From positions 124,001 through 188,000 of the forward strand of contig NZ_BMWT01000007.1 of the NCBI RefSeq assembly GCF_014651375.1: a stretch of DNA of 64,000 bases. The letters are read 5' to 3'. Below, piece after piece: positions 44,181 to 53,343 of the stretch. The notes beneath the pieces are model-generated. The model was not told where the DNA came from, made no database searches, and worked only from the letters and a program-made list of their open reading frames with translations. Position 1 is the first letter of the stretch. The number at the start of each line of letters is the position of its first letter. A program made the translations under genes and the position numbers. Source of the stretch: Tateyamaria omphalii. GTDB taxonomy: Bacteria > Pseudomonadota > Alphaproteobacteria > Rhodobacterales > Rhodobacteraceae.

Positions 44181-45110
44181 ATGTGTGGGATTGTCGGATT
44201 GTTTCTGAAAGACACCGCGTTGGAACCGAAACTTGGCGACATGCTGACGGACATGCTGATCACCATGACGGATCGCGGCCCTGACAGTGCTGGGATCGCA
44301 ATTTATGGCTATGAAACAACGGGTAACGCAAAGCTGACGGTTCAATCGAACACGCCGGATATTGACTTTGACAAGCTCGATAATGACCTGCGCAAGCGGG
44401 TCAAAGGCAAGGTGTCGATGGACATCAAAGACACCCATGCAGTCCTGTCGCTCCAAGCCGATCAGGTGAAAGACGCGCGTGAAATCCTGTCTGAAATTCG
44501 CCCCGATGTACGGGTCATGAGCCACGGCACCACCGTCGAAATCTACAAAGAGGTCGGACTGCCCAAAAATGTGGCAGAGCGCTTTGACATCCGAAAAATG
44601 TCCGGAACGCACGGGATCGGACACACACGCATGGCGACCGAGTCGGCGGTGACGACGATGGGCGCGCACCCGTTCAACACCGGGATCGACCAGTGCCTTG
44701 TGCACAACGGATCGCTCAGCAACCACAACTCGCTGCGCCGCAAACTGCGCCGCCGTGGTGTCCACATTGAAACCGAAAATGACACCGAAGTAGGTGCGGC
44801 CTACCTCACCTGGAGAATGCAGACCGGCTCGACCCTGGGCGAGGCACTGACCTCCAGCCTTGATGATCTCGACGGGTTCTTCACATTCGTTGTGGGCACA
44901 AAGGACGGGTTTGGCGTCGTGCGTGACCCGATTGCCTGCAAACCGGCAGTCATGGCCGAAACCGATCAATACGTGGCCTTTGGGTCGGAATACCGGGCAC
45001 TCGTGAACCTGCCCGGTATCGACACCGCCAAGGTGTGGGAACCCGAGCCTGCAACCGTCTATTTCTGGTCGCACAATGCGGCCCCAACCGCGCAAGAGAA
45101 AGCGGCATAA
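44181..45110 (+). CDS. glxB: Class II glutamine amidotransferase subunit, GlxB / N-methylglutamate-synthase subunit A-like
   Basis: A 309-residue Ntn-type glutaminase. MCGIVGLF places the catalytic Cys at position 2, which fixes the start at ATG 44181 (TAGGAGGG upstream) and rules out the longer in-frame ATG at 44130. GHTRMATES and HNGSLSNHNSLR are the expected substrate-binding motifs. It would supply ammonia, or in N-methylglutamate synthase act with methylamine/glutamine, to the FMN subunit encoded two genes downstream. It is the counterpart of the amidotransferase domain of glutamate synthase split into a separate gene. Confidence 0.87.
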   Translation: MCGIVGLFLKDTALEPKLGDMLTDMLITMTDRGPDSAGIAIYGYETTGNAKLTVQSNTPDIDFDKLDNDLRKRVKGKVSMDIKDTHAVLSLQADQVKDAREILSEIRPDVRVMSHGTTVEIYKEVGLPKNVAERFDIRKMSGTHGIGHTRMATESAVTTMGAHPFNTGIDQCLVHNGSLSNHNSLRRKLRRRGVHIETENDTEVGAAYLTWRMQTGSTLGEALTSSLDDLDGFFTFVVGTKDGFGVVRDPIACKPAVMAETDQYVAFGSEYRALVNLPGIDTAKVWEPEPATVYFWSHNAAPTAQEKAA

Positions 45111-45788
45111 ATGCAAACATTTGACTTGGAAGCGCAGGGGCTTCGTGCGCTCAATTCCACCCTGCACGCGCAGGCAGACAACACCGACCAGACACATTGG
45201 GAAATCGTGAACCCCAAGGGCAGCCACGCCATCGCCGTGGGCCTCGATGCACCGATTGAGGTGAACATCAAAGGCTCCACCGGCTACTATTGTGCGGGCA
45301 TGAACAAGCAGGCGACCGTGCATGTACATGGCTCCGTCGGTCCGGGTACGGCCGAAAATATGATGTCCGGCACAGTCATCGTGGAAGGGGATGCCTCGCA
45401 ATATGCCGGGGCCACGGGCCATGGTGGCACGCTGGTGATCAAGGGCAACGCATCGTCGCGCTGCGGAATTTCGATGAAGGGGATCGACATCATTGTGCAC
45501 GGAAATATCGGGCACATGTCGGCCTTCATGGCACAGTCGGGCAATCTCGTTGTCTGCGGCGACGCGGGCGAGGCATTGGGCGACTCGCTCTACGAAGCGC
45601 GCCTGTTTGTGCGCGGTTCGGTGAAATCGCTGGGTGCCGACTGCATCGAGAAAGAGATGCGGCCAGAACACATCGCCATTCTCGAAGAGTTGCTCGAACG
45701 GGGTGGATGCGACGCCAAGGCATCCGAGTTCAAACGCTACGGTTCTGCGCGGCAGCTCTACAATTTCAACATCGACAACGCGTATTAA
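45111..45788 (+). CDS. glxC: Glutamate-synthase GXGXG-domain subunit, GlxC / MgsB-like
   Basis: A 225-residue protein made of the right-handed beta-helix GXGXG domain found at the C-terminus of glutamate synthase large subunits. Repeated glycine turns such as GSTGYYCAGMNKQ, GSVGPGTAENMMSG and GNIGHMSAFMAQSGN are visible. It has no catalytic residues and probably shapes the ammonia channel between GlxB and GlxD. It starts immediately after the glxB stop. Confidence 0.88.
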   Translation: MQTFDLEAQGLRALNSTLHAQADNTDQTHWEIVNPKGSHAIAVGLDAPIEVNIKGSTGYYCAGMNKQATVHVHGSVGPGTAENMMSGTVIVEGDASQYAGATGHGGTLVIKGNASSRCGISMKGIDIIVHGNIGHMSAFMAQSGNLVVCGDAGEALGDSLYEARLFVRGSVKSLGADCIEKEMRPEHIAILEELLERGGCDAKASEFKRYGSARQLYNFNIDNAY

Positions 45789-45800
45789 GGGGGCCAGAGC

Positions 45801-47144
45801 ATGAAAGACGACCACAACGGCGCACCGCGCACGGTTCCGATCCAGTCAGCCACGTTCTCCAACCCGGTGAACGCAGAAATCCGGCGCGCGGCGGCAACGG
45901 GCATCTACGACATCCGCGGCGGTGGGGCGAAGCGCAAGCTGCCACATTTCGATGATCTGTTGTTTCTAGGGGCCTCCATCTCGCGCTACCCGCTCGAAGG
46001 CTACCGCGAACGCTGCGACACCAACGTGACCCTCGGCACCCGCTTTGCCAAAAACCCAATCCAGTTGGAAATCCCCGTGACCATCGCAGGCATGTCCTTT
46101 GGCGCTCTGTCCGGCGGGGCGAAAGAAGCACTGGGTCGTGGCGCCACGATGGCGGGCACGTCAACGACAACCGGCGACGGCGGCATGACAGAGGAAGAGC
46201 GCGGCCATTCCAACAAGCTTGTCTATCAATACCTGCCTTCGCGCTATGGCATGAACCCCAACGACCTACGCCGCTGCGACGCGATCGAGATCGTCGTGGG
46301 ACAGGGTGCGAAGCCCGGCGGCGGCGGCATGCTTTTGGGCCAGAAAATCAGCGACCGCGTGGCCGAGATGCGCAACCTGCCCAAGGGGATCGACCAGCGC
46401 TCCGCCTGCCGTCACCCCGATTGGACGGGGCCCGACGATCTGGAAATCAAGATTCTCGAGCTACGCGAAATCACCAATTGGGAAAAACCGATCTACATCA
46501 AGGTCGGTGGGGCGCGGCCCTATTTCGACACCACGCTAGCGGTCAAAGCGGGCGCCGACGTGGTTGTTCTGGATGGAATGCAGGGCGGCACTGCTGCCAC
46601 GCAGGACGTATTCATCGAACATGTCGGCCAACCGATCCTCGCCTGTATCCGCGAAGCCGTCCGCGCGCTTCAGGATCTCAACATGCACCGCGAGGTTCAG
46701 CTTGTTGTGTCAGGCGGTATCCGTACGGGTGCGGATGTTGCCAAGGCTATGGCCCTCGGTGCGGACGCTATCGCCATCGGCACCGCCGCTCTGATCGCTC
46801 TGGGGGACAACGATCCCAAATGGGAAGCCGACTACAATGCGCTTGGCACCACTGCGGGCGCCTATGATGATTGGCACGAGGGCCAAGACCCCGCCGGGAT
46901 CACCACGCAGAACCCGGAGCTGATGGCTCGTTTTGATCCTATCGAGGGTGGGCGGCGGCTCAACAACTACCTCAAGGTCATGACGCTTGAGGCCCAGACC
47001 ATCGCACGGGCCTGCGGCAAGAACCATCTACACAATCTCGAACCGGAGGACCTTTGCGCGCTGACACTAGAAGCGGCGGCGATGGCGAAAATCCCGCTGG
47101 CGGGTACCGACTGGTACCCCGGCAAACCCGGCACCTCATATTGA
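45801..47144 (+). CDS. glxD: FMN-binding glutamate-synthase-family subunit, GlxD / MgsC-like
   Basis: A 447-residue FMN-dependent synthase domain. GAKPGGGGMLLG, KVGGARPYFDTTLAVKAGADVVVLDGMQGGTAA and SGGIRTGADVAKAMALGADAIAIGT are the (beta/alpha)8 barrel FMN and 2-oxoglutarate motifs of glutamate synthases. With GlxB and GlxC it rebuilds a split glutamate-synthase-like enzyme. In methylotrophic and Roseobacter-group bacteria the same three subunits form N-methylglutamate synthase. Which reaction occurs here cannot be told from sequence alone. Confidence 0.9.
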   Translation: MKDDHNGAPRTVPIQSATFSNPVNAEIRRAAATGIYDIRGGGAKRKLPHFDDLLFLGASISRYPLEGYRERCDTNVTLGTRFAKNPIQLEIPVTIAGMSFGALSGGAKEALGRGATMAGTSTTTGDGGMTEEERGHSNKLVYQYLPSRYGMNPNDLRRCDAIEIVVGQGAKPGGGGMLLGQKISDRVAEMRNLPKGIDQRSACRHPDWTGPDDLEIKILELREITNWEKPIYIKVGGARPYFDTTLAVKAGADVVVLDGMQGGTAATQDVFIEHVGQPILACIREAVRALQDLNMHREVQLVVSGGIRTGADVAKAMALGADAIAIGTAALIALGDNDPKWEADYNALGTTAGAYDDWHEGQDPAGITTQNPELMARFDPIEGGRRLNNYLKVMTLEAQTIARACGKNHLHNLEPEDLCALTLEAAAMAKIPLAGTDWYPGKPGTSY

Positions 47145-47216
47145 CCACCAAAACGAAGGGCGCGGCCATCACGGCACGCGCCCTCATCACAAAAGAAGAC
47201 CAACAGGAACGGACAG

Positions 47217-48551
47217 ATGACGACTGATCTTGCAAAGTTCGCCGCGGATAACGGCGTCAAATACTTCATGATTTCCTTTACCGATCTCTTTGGCGGTCAA
47301 AGGGCAAAGCTGGTGCCCGCTCAAGCCATCGCCGACATGCAGGAAGACGGTGCCGGCTTTGCAGGCTTTGCCACCTGGCTCGATATGACCCCCGCTCATC
47401 CCGACATGCTGGCCGTACCGGACCCGTCCTCGGTCATCCAACTGCCGTGGAAGCCCGAAGTGGCATGGGTGGCAGGCAATTGCGTGATGGAGGGTGAAGA
47501 CGTCGCTCAAGCCCCCCGCAACGTGTTGCGCCGTCTGATCGACGAGGCCGCGGCCGAGGGTTTGCACGTCAAGACCGGGATCGAAGCTGAATACTTTCTT
47601 ATGACACCAGACGGTGAGCAGATCAGCGACGAATACGATACCGCGGCCAAGCCCTGCTACGACCAGCAGGCGGTCATGCGCCGCTACGATGTGGTGCGTG
47701 AGATCTGCGACTACATGCTCGATCTGGGCTGGGGCCCGTATCAGAACGACCACGAAGACGCGAATGGCCAGTTCGAGATGAACTGGGAGTTTGATGACGC
47801 TCTGCGCACTGCGGACAAGCATTCCTTCTTCAAGTTCATGACCAAATCCGTGGCCGAAAAACACGGCTTCCGCGCCACCTTCATGCCCAAACCGGTTGAA
47901 GGTCTGACCGGCAACGGCTGTCACGCTCACATCTCTGTCTGGGACGCTGCCGGCGCCGACGCAAAAACCAATGTGTTCGCGATGGAACCCAATGACAGCA
48001 GCCAGACGGCTGAGTTGGGCCTGTCCGAAAAGGGCCGTCACTTCCTCGGCGGGATCATGAAACACGCCAGCGCCTTGGCAGCGATCACCAACCCGACAGT
48101 CAACAGCTACAAGCGCATCAACGCCCCCCGTACGATGTCGGGGGCCACATGGGCGCCGAACACGGTCACATGGACCGGCAACAACCGGACACATATGGTA
48201 CGCGTGCCGGGCCCCGGTCGCTTCGAATTGCGTCTGCCGGATGGGGCAACGAACCCCTACCTGTTGCAAGCGGTCATCATTGCAGCGGGGATGGATGGTA
48301 TCCGCAGCGCGGCCGACCCGGGCAAGCGCCACGACATCGACATGTACGCCGAGGGGCACAAGGTGCGCGGTGCGCCGAAGTTGCCGCTGAACATGCTGGA
48401 TGCGATCCGCGAATACGACAAGGACAAAAGCCTCAAGGCCGCGATGGGCGAGGAATTCTCGGCCTCTTACATCAAGATGAAAACCCAGGAATGGAACGAT
48501 TTCACGGCGCATTTCTCACAGTGGGAGAAAGAAAACACCCTCGATATCTGA
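47217..48551 (+). CDS. glnT: Type III glutamine synthetase family ligase (GlnT / gamma-glutamylmethylamide synthetase-like)
   Basis: A 444-residue glutamine-synthetase-fold ligase. The metal-binding GIEAEYFL, EDANGQFEMNWEF and the NGCHAHISVW ATP/metal motif are visible, as is the C-terminal RVPGPGRFELRLPDG segment. It would join glutamate to ammonia or to methylamine using ATP. Following glxBCD, it completes the pair seen in the N-methylglutamate pathway (GmaS plus MgsABC) but also in GlxBCD-GlnT loci of rhizobia. No N-methylglutamate dehydrogenase genes follow in this window. AACAGGAACGG precedes the ATG. Confidence 0.87.
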   Translation: MTTDLAKFAADNGVKYFMISFTDLFGGQRAKLVPAQAIADMQEDGAGFAGFATWLDMTPAHPDMLAVPDPSSVIQLPWKPEVAWVAGNCVMEGEDVAQAPRNVLRRLIDEAAAEGLHVKTGIEAEYFLMTPDGEQISDEYDTAAKPCYDQQAVMRRYDVVREICDYMLDLGWGPYQNDHEDANGQFEMNWEFDDALRTADKHSFFKFMTKSVAEKHGFRATFMPKPVEGLTGNGCHAHISVWDAAGADAKTNVFAMEPNDSSQTAELGLSEKGRHFLGGIMKHASALAAITNPTVNSYKRINAPRTMSGATWAPNTVTWTGNNRTHMVRVPGPGRFELRLPDGATNPYLLQAVIIAAGMDGIRSAADPGKRHDIDMYAEGHKVRGAPKLPLNMLDAIREYDKDKSLKAAMGEEFSASYIKMKTQEWNDFTAHFSQWEKENTLDI

Positions 48552-48553
48552 AC

Positions 48554-48571
48554 CTGTCCCCGCGGGGACAG
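48554..48571. terminator. Palindrome after glnT
   Basis: A perfect 18-bp palindrome CTGTCCCCGCGGGGACAG directly after the glnT stop. The G+C-rich stem without a following T-run suggests a terminator or a mRNA 3'-end structure for the glx operon. Confidence 0.5.
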
Positions 48572-48743
48572 CCTGTGCGGTGGAGTTACGCGTTCTTAGT
48601 CGATCAGTGATTGTCGAGCGGGATCAGGAACTTGATCCTGCGCGCGCATACTTCGCGCAATTTTAACCGGATTTCTGACAAGCTGCCGTCGATGACAGAC
48701 GGTCGAGGCTTTGCTAGTCTTTGCGACTTCTGGCTAGGGCCGT

Positions 48744-49781
48744 CTAACGCCCACCATAAGTCAGCAATTGAATGTCCTTGCGAGCCCGCATTCGTGACGG
48801 TGTAACACCGTATTCCCCTTTCACCGCCTTGGACATTGTCGTGCATGAACCAAAGCCACAAGCGACGGCGATATCGATCATCGGCAAAAGGGATTCCTCG
48901 ATCATTGTACGGGCGCGTTTGACCCGCAGCCGTTTGTAGAACCGAGCCGGCGTGTCATTGAACGTTGTACGAAACACCCGTTCGAGATGCCGGGTGGACA
49001 CCCCCACGCGCGCCGTAATTTCATCCATCGACAGTGGTTCATTCACCGTGTTCTCCATAAGGCGGATCACCTCGGTCAAGCGAGCATCGAACAATCCTTC
49101 GTTGTCGGCGATGCATTTCGGCTGTTCTGCATCGCTTTTACGGATGGTTTGTAACAACAGATGGCTCCCAAGTTCGGCCACCTGTGGGCCCGTCAAGTAC
49201 GGCGCAACAAGACCGACCATCAACTCGAGCGTCGCACCTGCGCCCGCTGCGGTGATGATCCCGTCAGAGTTTTCACTGAGATGCGTGGTCAGTTTCGGGT
49301 GATACCCCGTTTCGACCAGAGCGGTGACGTCCCGCCAATGGGTTGTAACACGCCCTGCTGGTGCCCGTGTGGCCTTGATGTAGCCAGTGGCGGCATCAGA
49401 CAACAGAACCACGGTGCGCGCCTTCCGTTGCATGGCCCGTGCACGCGCCAACCAGTTACCTGCAGCGGCCTGCTTGCCACCAACCACGACCATGATGTCC
49501 GCCAACCTGTGATCCCCAATGGCTGGTTCGGCCCGCACAAGTGCGCCCTGATCGCCGGTTACGATCCCAGGGGCATCCGTGCTGAAACGCCAGGAAAAGA
49601 GATCGTGGCCCAGCAGCATGTTCGCAGTCGACAGAACGTGGGTGACCGATGTCAATTCAAGCCCACTGAAGCCCCTGCTGACATGAATTTCGATCGTGCG
49701 CGGCCGTCCGTCCGCTCCATCGAGCTGACCGATCCCGGCGCGGTCATCAATGTCGTGGTGTGGCGGGGCAGTGTCTTTCAC
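48744..49781 (-). CDS. GlxA-family transcriptional regulator (DJ-1/PfpI-like plus AraC HTH)
   Basis: A 345-residue regulator. The N-terminal 210 residues form a DJ-1/PfpI-type domain (DIMVVVGGKQ; AATGYIKATRAPAG), and the C-terminal 100 residues an AraC double HTH (ITARVGVSTRHLERVFRTTF and PMIDIAVACGFGSCTTMSKAVKGEYGVTPSRMR). The usual nucleophile Cys of DJ-1 proteases is absent, as is normal for regulators. It converges on the glx/glnT operon, and GlxA-type proteins are named from the glxABCD locus, so it may control these genes in response to a quaternary-amine or amino-acid ligand. Confidence 0.87.
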   Translation of the reverse strand: MKDTAPPHHDIDDRAGIGQLDGADGRPRTIEIHVSRGFSGLELTSVTHVLSTANMLLGHDLFSWRFSTDAPGIVTGDQGALVRAEPAIGDHRLADIMVVVGGKQAAAGNWLARARAMQRKARTVVLLSDAATGYIKATRAPAGRVTTHWRDVTALVETGYHPKLTTHLSENSDGIITAAGAGATLELMVGLVAPYLTGPQVAELGSHLLLQTIRKSDAEQPKCIADNEGLFDARLTEVIRLMENTVNEPLSMDEITARVGVSTRHLERVFRTTFNDTPARFYKRLRVKRARTMIEESLLPMIDIAVACGFGSCTTMSKAVKGEYGVTPSRMRARKDIQLLTYGGR

Positions 49782-50105
49782 GACAACTCCAGTTTTCGAT
49801 TGCGATATGCACGCTCAGATACGCTCCAGAACTCCTCGCCATGGCAACGGATAGGCGTCTGACCCATCTTGTTCGAAGAAATCGGGCTGTCAATATTCGT
49901 TGCCGTATCTGGCGTGCCCTGCGCTCATCATACAGTTGGTCCGGTCGGACCGCGACGAATATTGAACCTGCCGGTATGTGACGGCTCAAGCAAGCTGCCC
50001 AAGTCGTGGTTGGCCGGTGGCTTCAATGCCCGGTGCACACGCTTGGCGCATGTGCAGTCGACATCATTGGTGCGCCACCGCCCAACCCGATTTTCCAGAC
50101 GTGTG
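49782..50105. other. Intergenic region upstream of the GlxA-type regulator
   Basis: About 320 bases between the start of the regulator gene and the end of acnB; no supported gene. It holds an 11-bp inverted repeat TCAATATTCGT (49890-49900) and its complement (49955-49965), 54 bases apart, that could be part of a control region or a hairpin. Confidence 0.4.
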
Positions 50106-52898
50106 TCAGAAGTGAACTGACAGACTGTCCAGCGGCTTTTGCAGCGGCGGGGCAAATTTGGTCAGGTTGATGCCTTCGACCGCCACCTTGTATTCCTCCA
50201 GCGTTGGCGTCCGTCCCAGGATAGCGGACAGGACCACCACGGGTGTCGACCCAAGCAACGACTCGCCCTTCTTGGTCGCGCTGTCGGCGACAACACGGCC
50301 CTGGAACAACCGCGTCGAGGTGGCCAGAACAGTATCGCCTTTGGCCGCCTTTTCCTGGTTACCCATGCACAGGTTACAGCCCGGGCGTTCAAGATAGAGG
50401 ATGTTTTCGTAGTCTGTGCGTGCCGTCATCTTCGGCGCGGCATCGTCAAACTCGAAGCCACAATATTTCTGCAGGATGGCCCAGTCGCCCTCTTCCTTCA
50501 ACTCGTCGATGATGTTGTAGGTGGGCGCTGCCACGACAAGCGGTGCCTGGAACGTCACTTCGCCATATTGAGCTTCGAGGTTGCGCAGCATCTGGGCGAC
50601 AATCTTGATATCCCCCTTGTGCACCATGCAGGACCCGACAAAGCCAAGATCGACCTTCTTTTCAGCCTGGTAGTAGGAAATCGGGCGGATCGTGTCGTGG
50701 GTGTAGCGCTTGGAGACATCGACATTATTGACGTCAGGGTCCGCGATCATGGGCTCGACGATCTGGTCAAGATCAACCACCACTTCCGCCGCGTATTGCG
50801 CATTGTCGTCGGGCGTCAGCGCAGGCTTCTTACCCGATTTGATGTCAGCGATGCGCTGTTCCGCGATGTCAATCAGTTTGGCGAGCATACCGTTTTCATG
50901 CTCCATGCCCTTGTCGATCATGATCTGAATGCGGCTTTTGGCGATGTTCAGGCTTTCGATCAGCGTCTCGTCATTCGAGATACAGATCGAGGCTTTCGCC
51001 TTCATCTCGGCCGTCCAGTCGGTGAAGGTAAAGGCCTGATCTGCCAACAGGGTACCGATATGCACTTCGATGATGCGTCCCTGGAACACATTGTCCCCGT
51101 GTTGGGCCAGCATCTGGGCTTGGGTCGCATGAACAACATCACGGAAATCCATGTGGTCAGCCATCTTGCCCTTGAAGGTCACCTTCACGGATTCAGGGAT
51201 CGGCATTGATGCCTCGCCCGTGGCCAGTGCCAGCGCAACGGTGCCAGAGTCGGCACCAAAAGCGACACCTTTAGACATCCGCGTGTGGCTGTCGCCACCG
51301 ATGATGATCGCCCAGTCATCAACCGTGATGTCGTTCAGCACCTTGTGAATCACGTCGGTCATCGCGTGGTATTGGCCCTTGGGGTCGCGCCCGGTGACCA
51401 AGCCGAACTTGTTCATGAATGCCATGAGCTTGGGCGTGTTGGCCTGTGCCTTGGTATCCCAGACGGATGCGGTATGGCAGCCTGACTGATAGGCGCCGTC
51501 CACGGAAGGCGAAAGGACAGTGGCCGCCATCGCTTCAAGCTCTTGCGCTGTCATAGGTCCGGTCGTGTCTTGCGATCCGACGATATTGACCCGCACCCGT
51601 ACATCCGAGCCGGCGTGCAGGACCGTGCCCGGCGTTGTGCCAAGCGCATTGGCGTTGAAGATCTTCTCAACGGCGGTCATGCCCTGACCTTCGTGGCTGA
51701 CCTCTTTCGAAGGGGCGAAGACCGCAGGCGCTTCGATGCCAAGCGTCTCGGCTGCGAAGGTCTGGAGTTTCATGCCGAAGACAATCGCGTAAGACCCGCC
51801 TGCCTTCATGAATTCCATCTTTTGCGGCGTGAACGACCCGGCCATATCGACCAGCTCGTCCTTGCCATCTTCGCTATACAGCTTCTTCGTCTTTGTGTTG
51901 ATGGTCAGTACGGTGCCGGTTTCAACGGAATAGCGCTGTTCCAGTACAGGGTTGCCATCGTTGTTGAGGATCGGCTTGCCATCCTCACCAACCTTCTTGA
52001 CCCAGTTCTTGAGGTCGACACCAATCCCGCCGGTCACACCAACCGTGGTCAGAAAGATGGGCGAAATGCCGTTTGTTCCAGCGACGACAGGGGCAATATT
52101 GACGAATGGCACATAGGGCGATGCCTGTTTGCCTGTCCACAATGCCACGTTGTTGACGCCCGACATCCGCGAAGACCCCACACCCATGGTGCCTTTTTCG
52201 GCGATCAGCATGACGCGCGCGTCGGGATGCTTGAGCTTGAGCGCCTCTATCTCTTTCTGGGCGTCTTCGGACATCATGCATTTGCCGTGTAATTCGCGGT
52301 CAGCCCGCGAATGGGCTTGATTGCCCGGGCTCAGCAGGTCGGTCGAAATATCGCCTTCAGCGGCGATGTAGGTCACGACCTTAATTTCTTCGTCAATGTC
52401 CGGCAGCTTGGTGAAAAACTCTGCATTGGCATAGCTCTGCAGAAGGTCAGCGGCGATTGCATTGCCCGCCTTGTACGCGTCCTTGATCCGGTCGGTATCA
52501 GCCTCGTACAGGAAAACCTGGGTCTTGAGCACCTCTGCCGCGTCCCTGGCAATGCTCTCATCCGCGTCAAGGGCAAGGTCCAACAGCACCTCGACGGATG
52601 GGCCACCTTTCATGTGGCCCAACAACTCAAAGGCAAATTCGGGTGTGATTTCCGCAACGACGGCCTGTCCAAGAACGATCTCTTTCAGGAAGTGCGCCTT
52701 GACCCCTGCGGCGCTCGTTGTGCCGGGCAACGTGTTGTAAATGAAGAACTTCAGACAGTCGTCCCGGTGCGGGCTGTTTTCATCACGGATGTGTCCGATG
52801 ACCTCTTCGGTCAAAGCGCCATCATCAATGGGCTTAGGGCTTAACCCTTGTTCTTTTCGTGTTTCGATTTCGGTCAGATATTCTGTATAGAGGGTCAT
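50106..52898 (-). CDS. acnB: Bifunctional aconitate hydratase B / 2-methylisocitrate dehydratase
   Basis: About 930 residues. AcnB interconverts citrate and isocitrate in the TCA cycle and can hydrate 2-methylaconitate. The N-terminal HEAT-like region starts with YTEYLTEIETRKEQGLSPKPID, aligning with the E. coli start, so I chose ATG 52898 and not the frame extension to 52982. The aconitase core shows GGDSHTRMSKG and the iron-sulfur Cys pair in GCNLCMGNQEKAA, plus FVGSCMVHKGD. It is longer than E. coli AcnB (865) but similar in order. Monocistronic as far as can be seen. Confidence 0.95.
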   Translation of the reverse strand: MTLYTEYLTEIETRKEQGLSPKPIDDGALTEEVIGHIRDENSPHRDDCLKFFIYNTLPGTTSAAGVKAHFLKEIVLGQAVVAEITPEFAFELLGHMKGGPSVEVLLDLALDADESIARDAAEVLKTQVFLYEADTDRIKDAYKAGNAIAADLLQSYANAEFFTKLPDIDEEIKVVTYIAAEGDISTDLLSPGNQAHSRADRELHGKCMMSEDAQKEIEALKLKHPDARVMLIAEKGTMGVGSSRMSGVNNVALWTGKQASPYVPFVNIAPVVAGTNGISPIFLTTVGVTGGIGVDLKNWVKKVGEDGKPILNNDGNPVLEQRYSVETGTVLTINTKTKKLYSEDGKDELVDMAGSFTPQKMEFMKAGGSYAIVFGMKLQTFAAETLGIEAPAVFAPSKEVSHEGQGMTAVEKIFNANALGTTPGTVLHAGSDVRVRVNIVGSQDTTGPMTAQELEAMAATVLSPSVDGAYQSGCHTASVWDTKAQANTPKLMAFMNKFGLVTGRDPKGQYHAMTDVIHKVLNDITVDDWAIIIGGDSHTRMSKGVAFGADSGTVALALATGEASMPIPESVKVTFKGKMADHMDFRDVVHATQAQMLAQHGDNVFQGRIIEVHIGTLLADQAFTFTDWTAEMKAKASICISNDETLIESLNIAKSRIQIMIDKGMEHENGMLAKLIDIAEQRIADIKSGKKPALTPDDNAQYAAEVVVDLDQIVEPMIADPDVNNVDVSKRYTHDTIRPISYYQAEKKVDLGFVGSCMVHKGDIKIVAQMLRNLEAQYGEVTFQAPLVVAAPTYNIIDELKEEGDWAILQKYCGFEFDDAAPKMTARTDYENILYLERPGCNLCMGNQEKAAKGDTVLATSTRLFQGRVVADSATKKGESLLGSTPVVVLSAILGRTPTLEEYKVAVEGINLTKFAPPLQKPLDSLSVHF

Positions 52899-52961
52899 GG
52901 GCTTGGTCCGCGTCTGGTATTCCGCTGGGTCGATGCCTCGATATTTGGGCACCGGTTTCAA

Positions 52962-52983
52962 ATTGTATGCTGTAGTATACAAT
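52962..52983. promoter_or_regulatory. Operator-like palindrome upstream of acnB
   Basis: ATTGTATGC-TGTA-GTATACAAT: 9-bp arms with one mismatch and a 4-base spacer, about 65 bases before the acnB ATG. The shape resembles operators of FadR-type GntR regulators (TTGTATACAA-like cores). No such regulator gene is next to it. Confidence 0.5.
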
Positions 52984-53151
52984 TAAAATCCAAATTCAAG
53001 ACGACGCCGCACAGAATCCGTCCTGCACTCACAGTTTTCCGCCGGTTTACAACTGTAGATGCCTGAATGCTGTACATGAAATACGCTGGACGATCATGCC
53101 AGCCCGGTCGTATTGACGAAACAGAACGTTATGGACGCTTCAAGGACCCCG

Positions 53152-53343
53152 ATGGATTTCAGCAGTCTCACGCTCAGCCCGGCTATGGCGACGATCATTT
53201 TCTGCCTCACCTGTCTGGCGGGGCACCGGTATCGGCGTGTGTGGAAGGCAGAGGGGCCGATCTATCAATACTGGATATTCGGCCTGATCGCGGCATGCGG
53301 TCTTTTGACCCTGGGCTTTATCCCGATCGCAATGCCCGGCTAG
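53152..53343 (+). CDS. Small membrane protein of unknown function
   Basis: About 63 residues with two hydrophobic segments (SLTLSPAMATIIFCLTCLAG and YWIFGLIAACGLLTLGFIPIAM) joined by a basic stretch HRYRRVWKAEGP. I do not recognise a named family. The ATG at 53152 has AAGGA upstream; an in-frame ATG at 53131 and a longer ORF to 53113 are less well supported. It is divergent from acnB and its end overlaps the convergent nqrM gene by 4 bases. The regular hydrophobicity pattern argues that it is real. Confidence 0.55.
   Translation: MDFSSLTLSPAMATIIFCLTCLAGHRYRRVWKAEGPIYQYWIFGLIAACGLLTLGFIPIAMPG

Noticed and set aside
44157-45815. Long antisense open frame (about 550 codons) opposite glxB and glxC
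   Set aside because: It is His/Arg/Val-rich low-complexity translation lying fully opposite two genes with clear catalytic motifs; typical artefact of G+C-rich codon usage.
47187-48512. Antisense open frame (about 440 codons) opposite glnT
   Set aside because: Mirror of a well-supported ligase gene; no ribosome-binding site or motif of its own.
50139-51209. Antisense open frame opposite the C-terminal part of acnB
   Set aside because: Fully contained in acnB and without recognisable domains.
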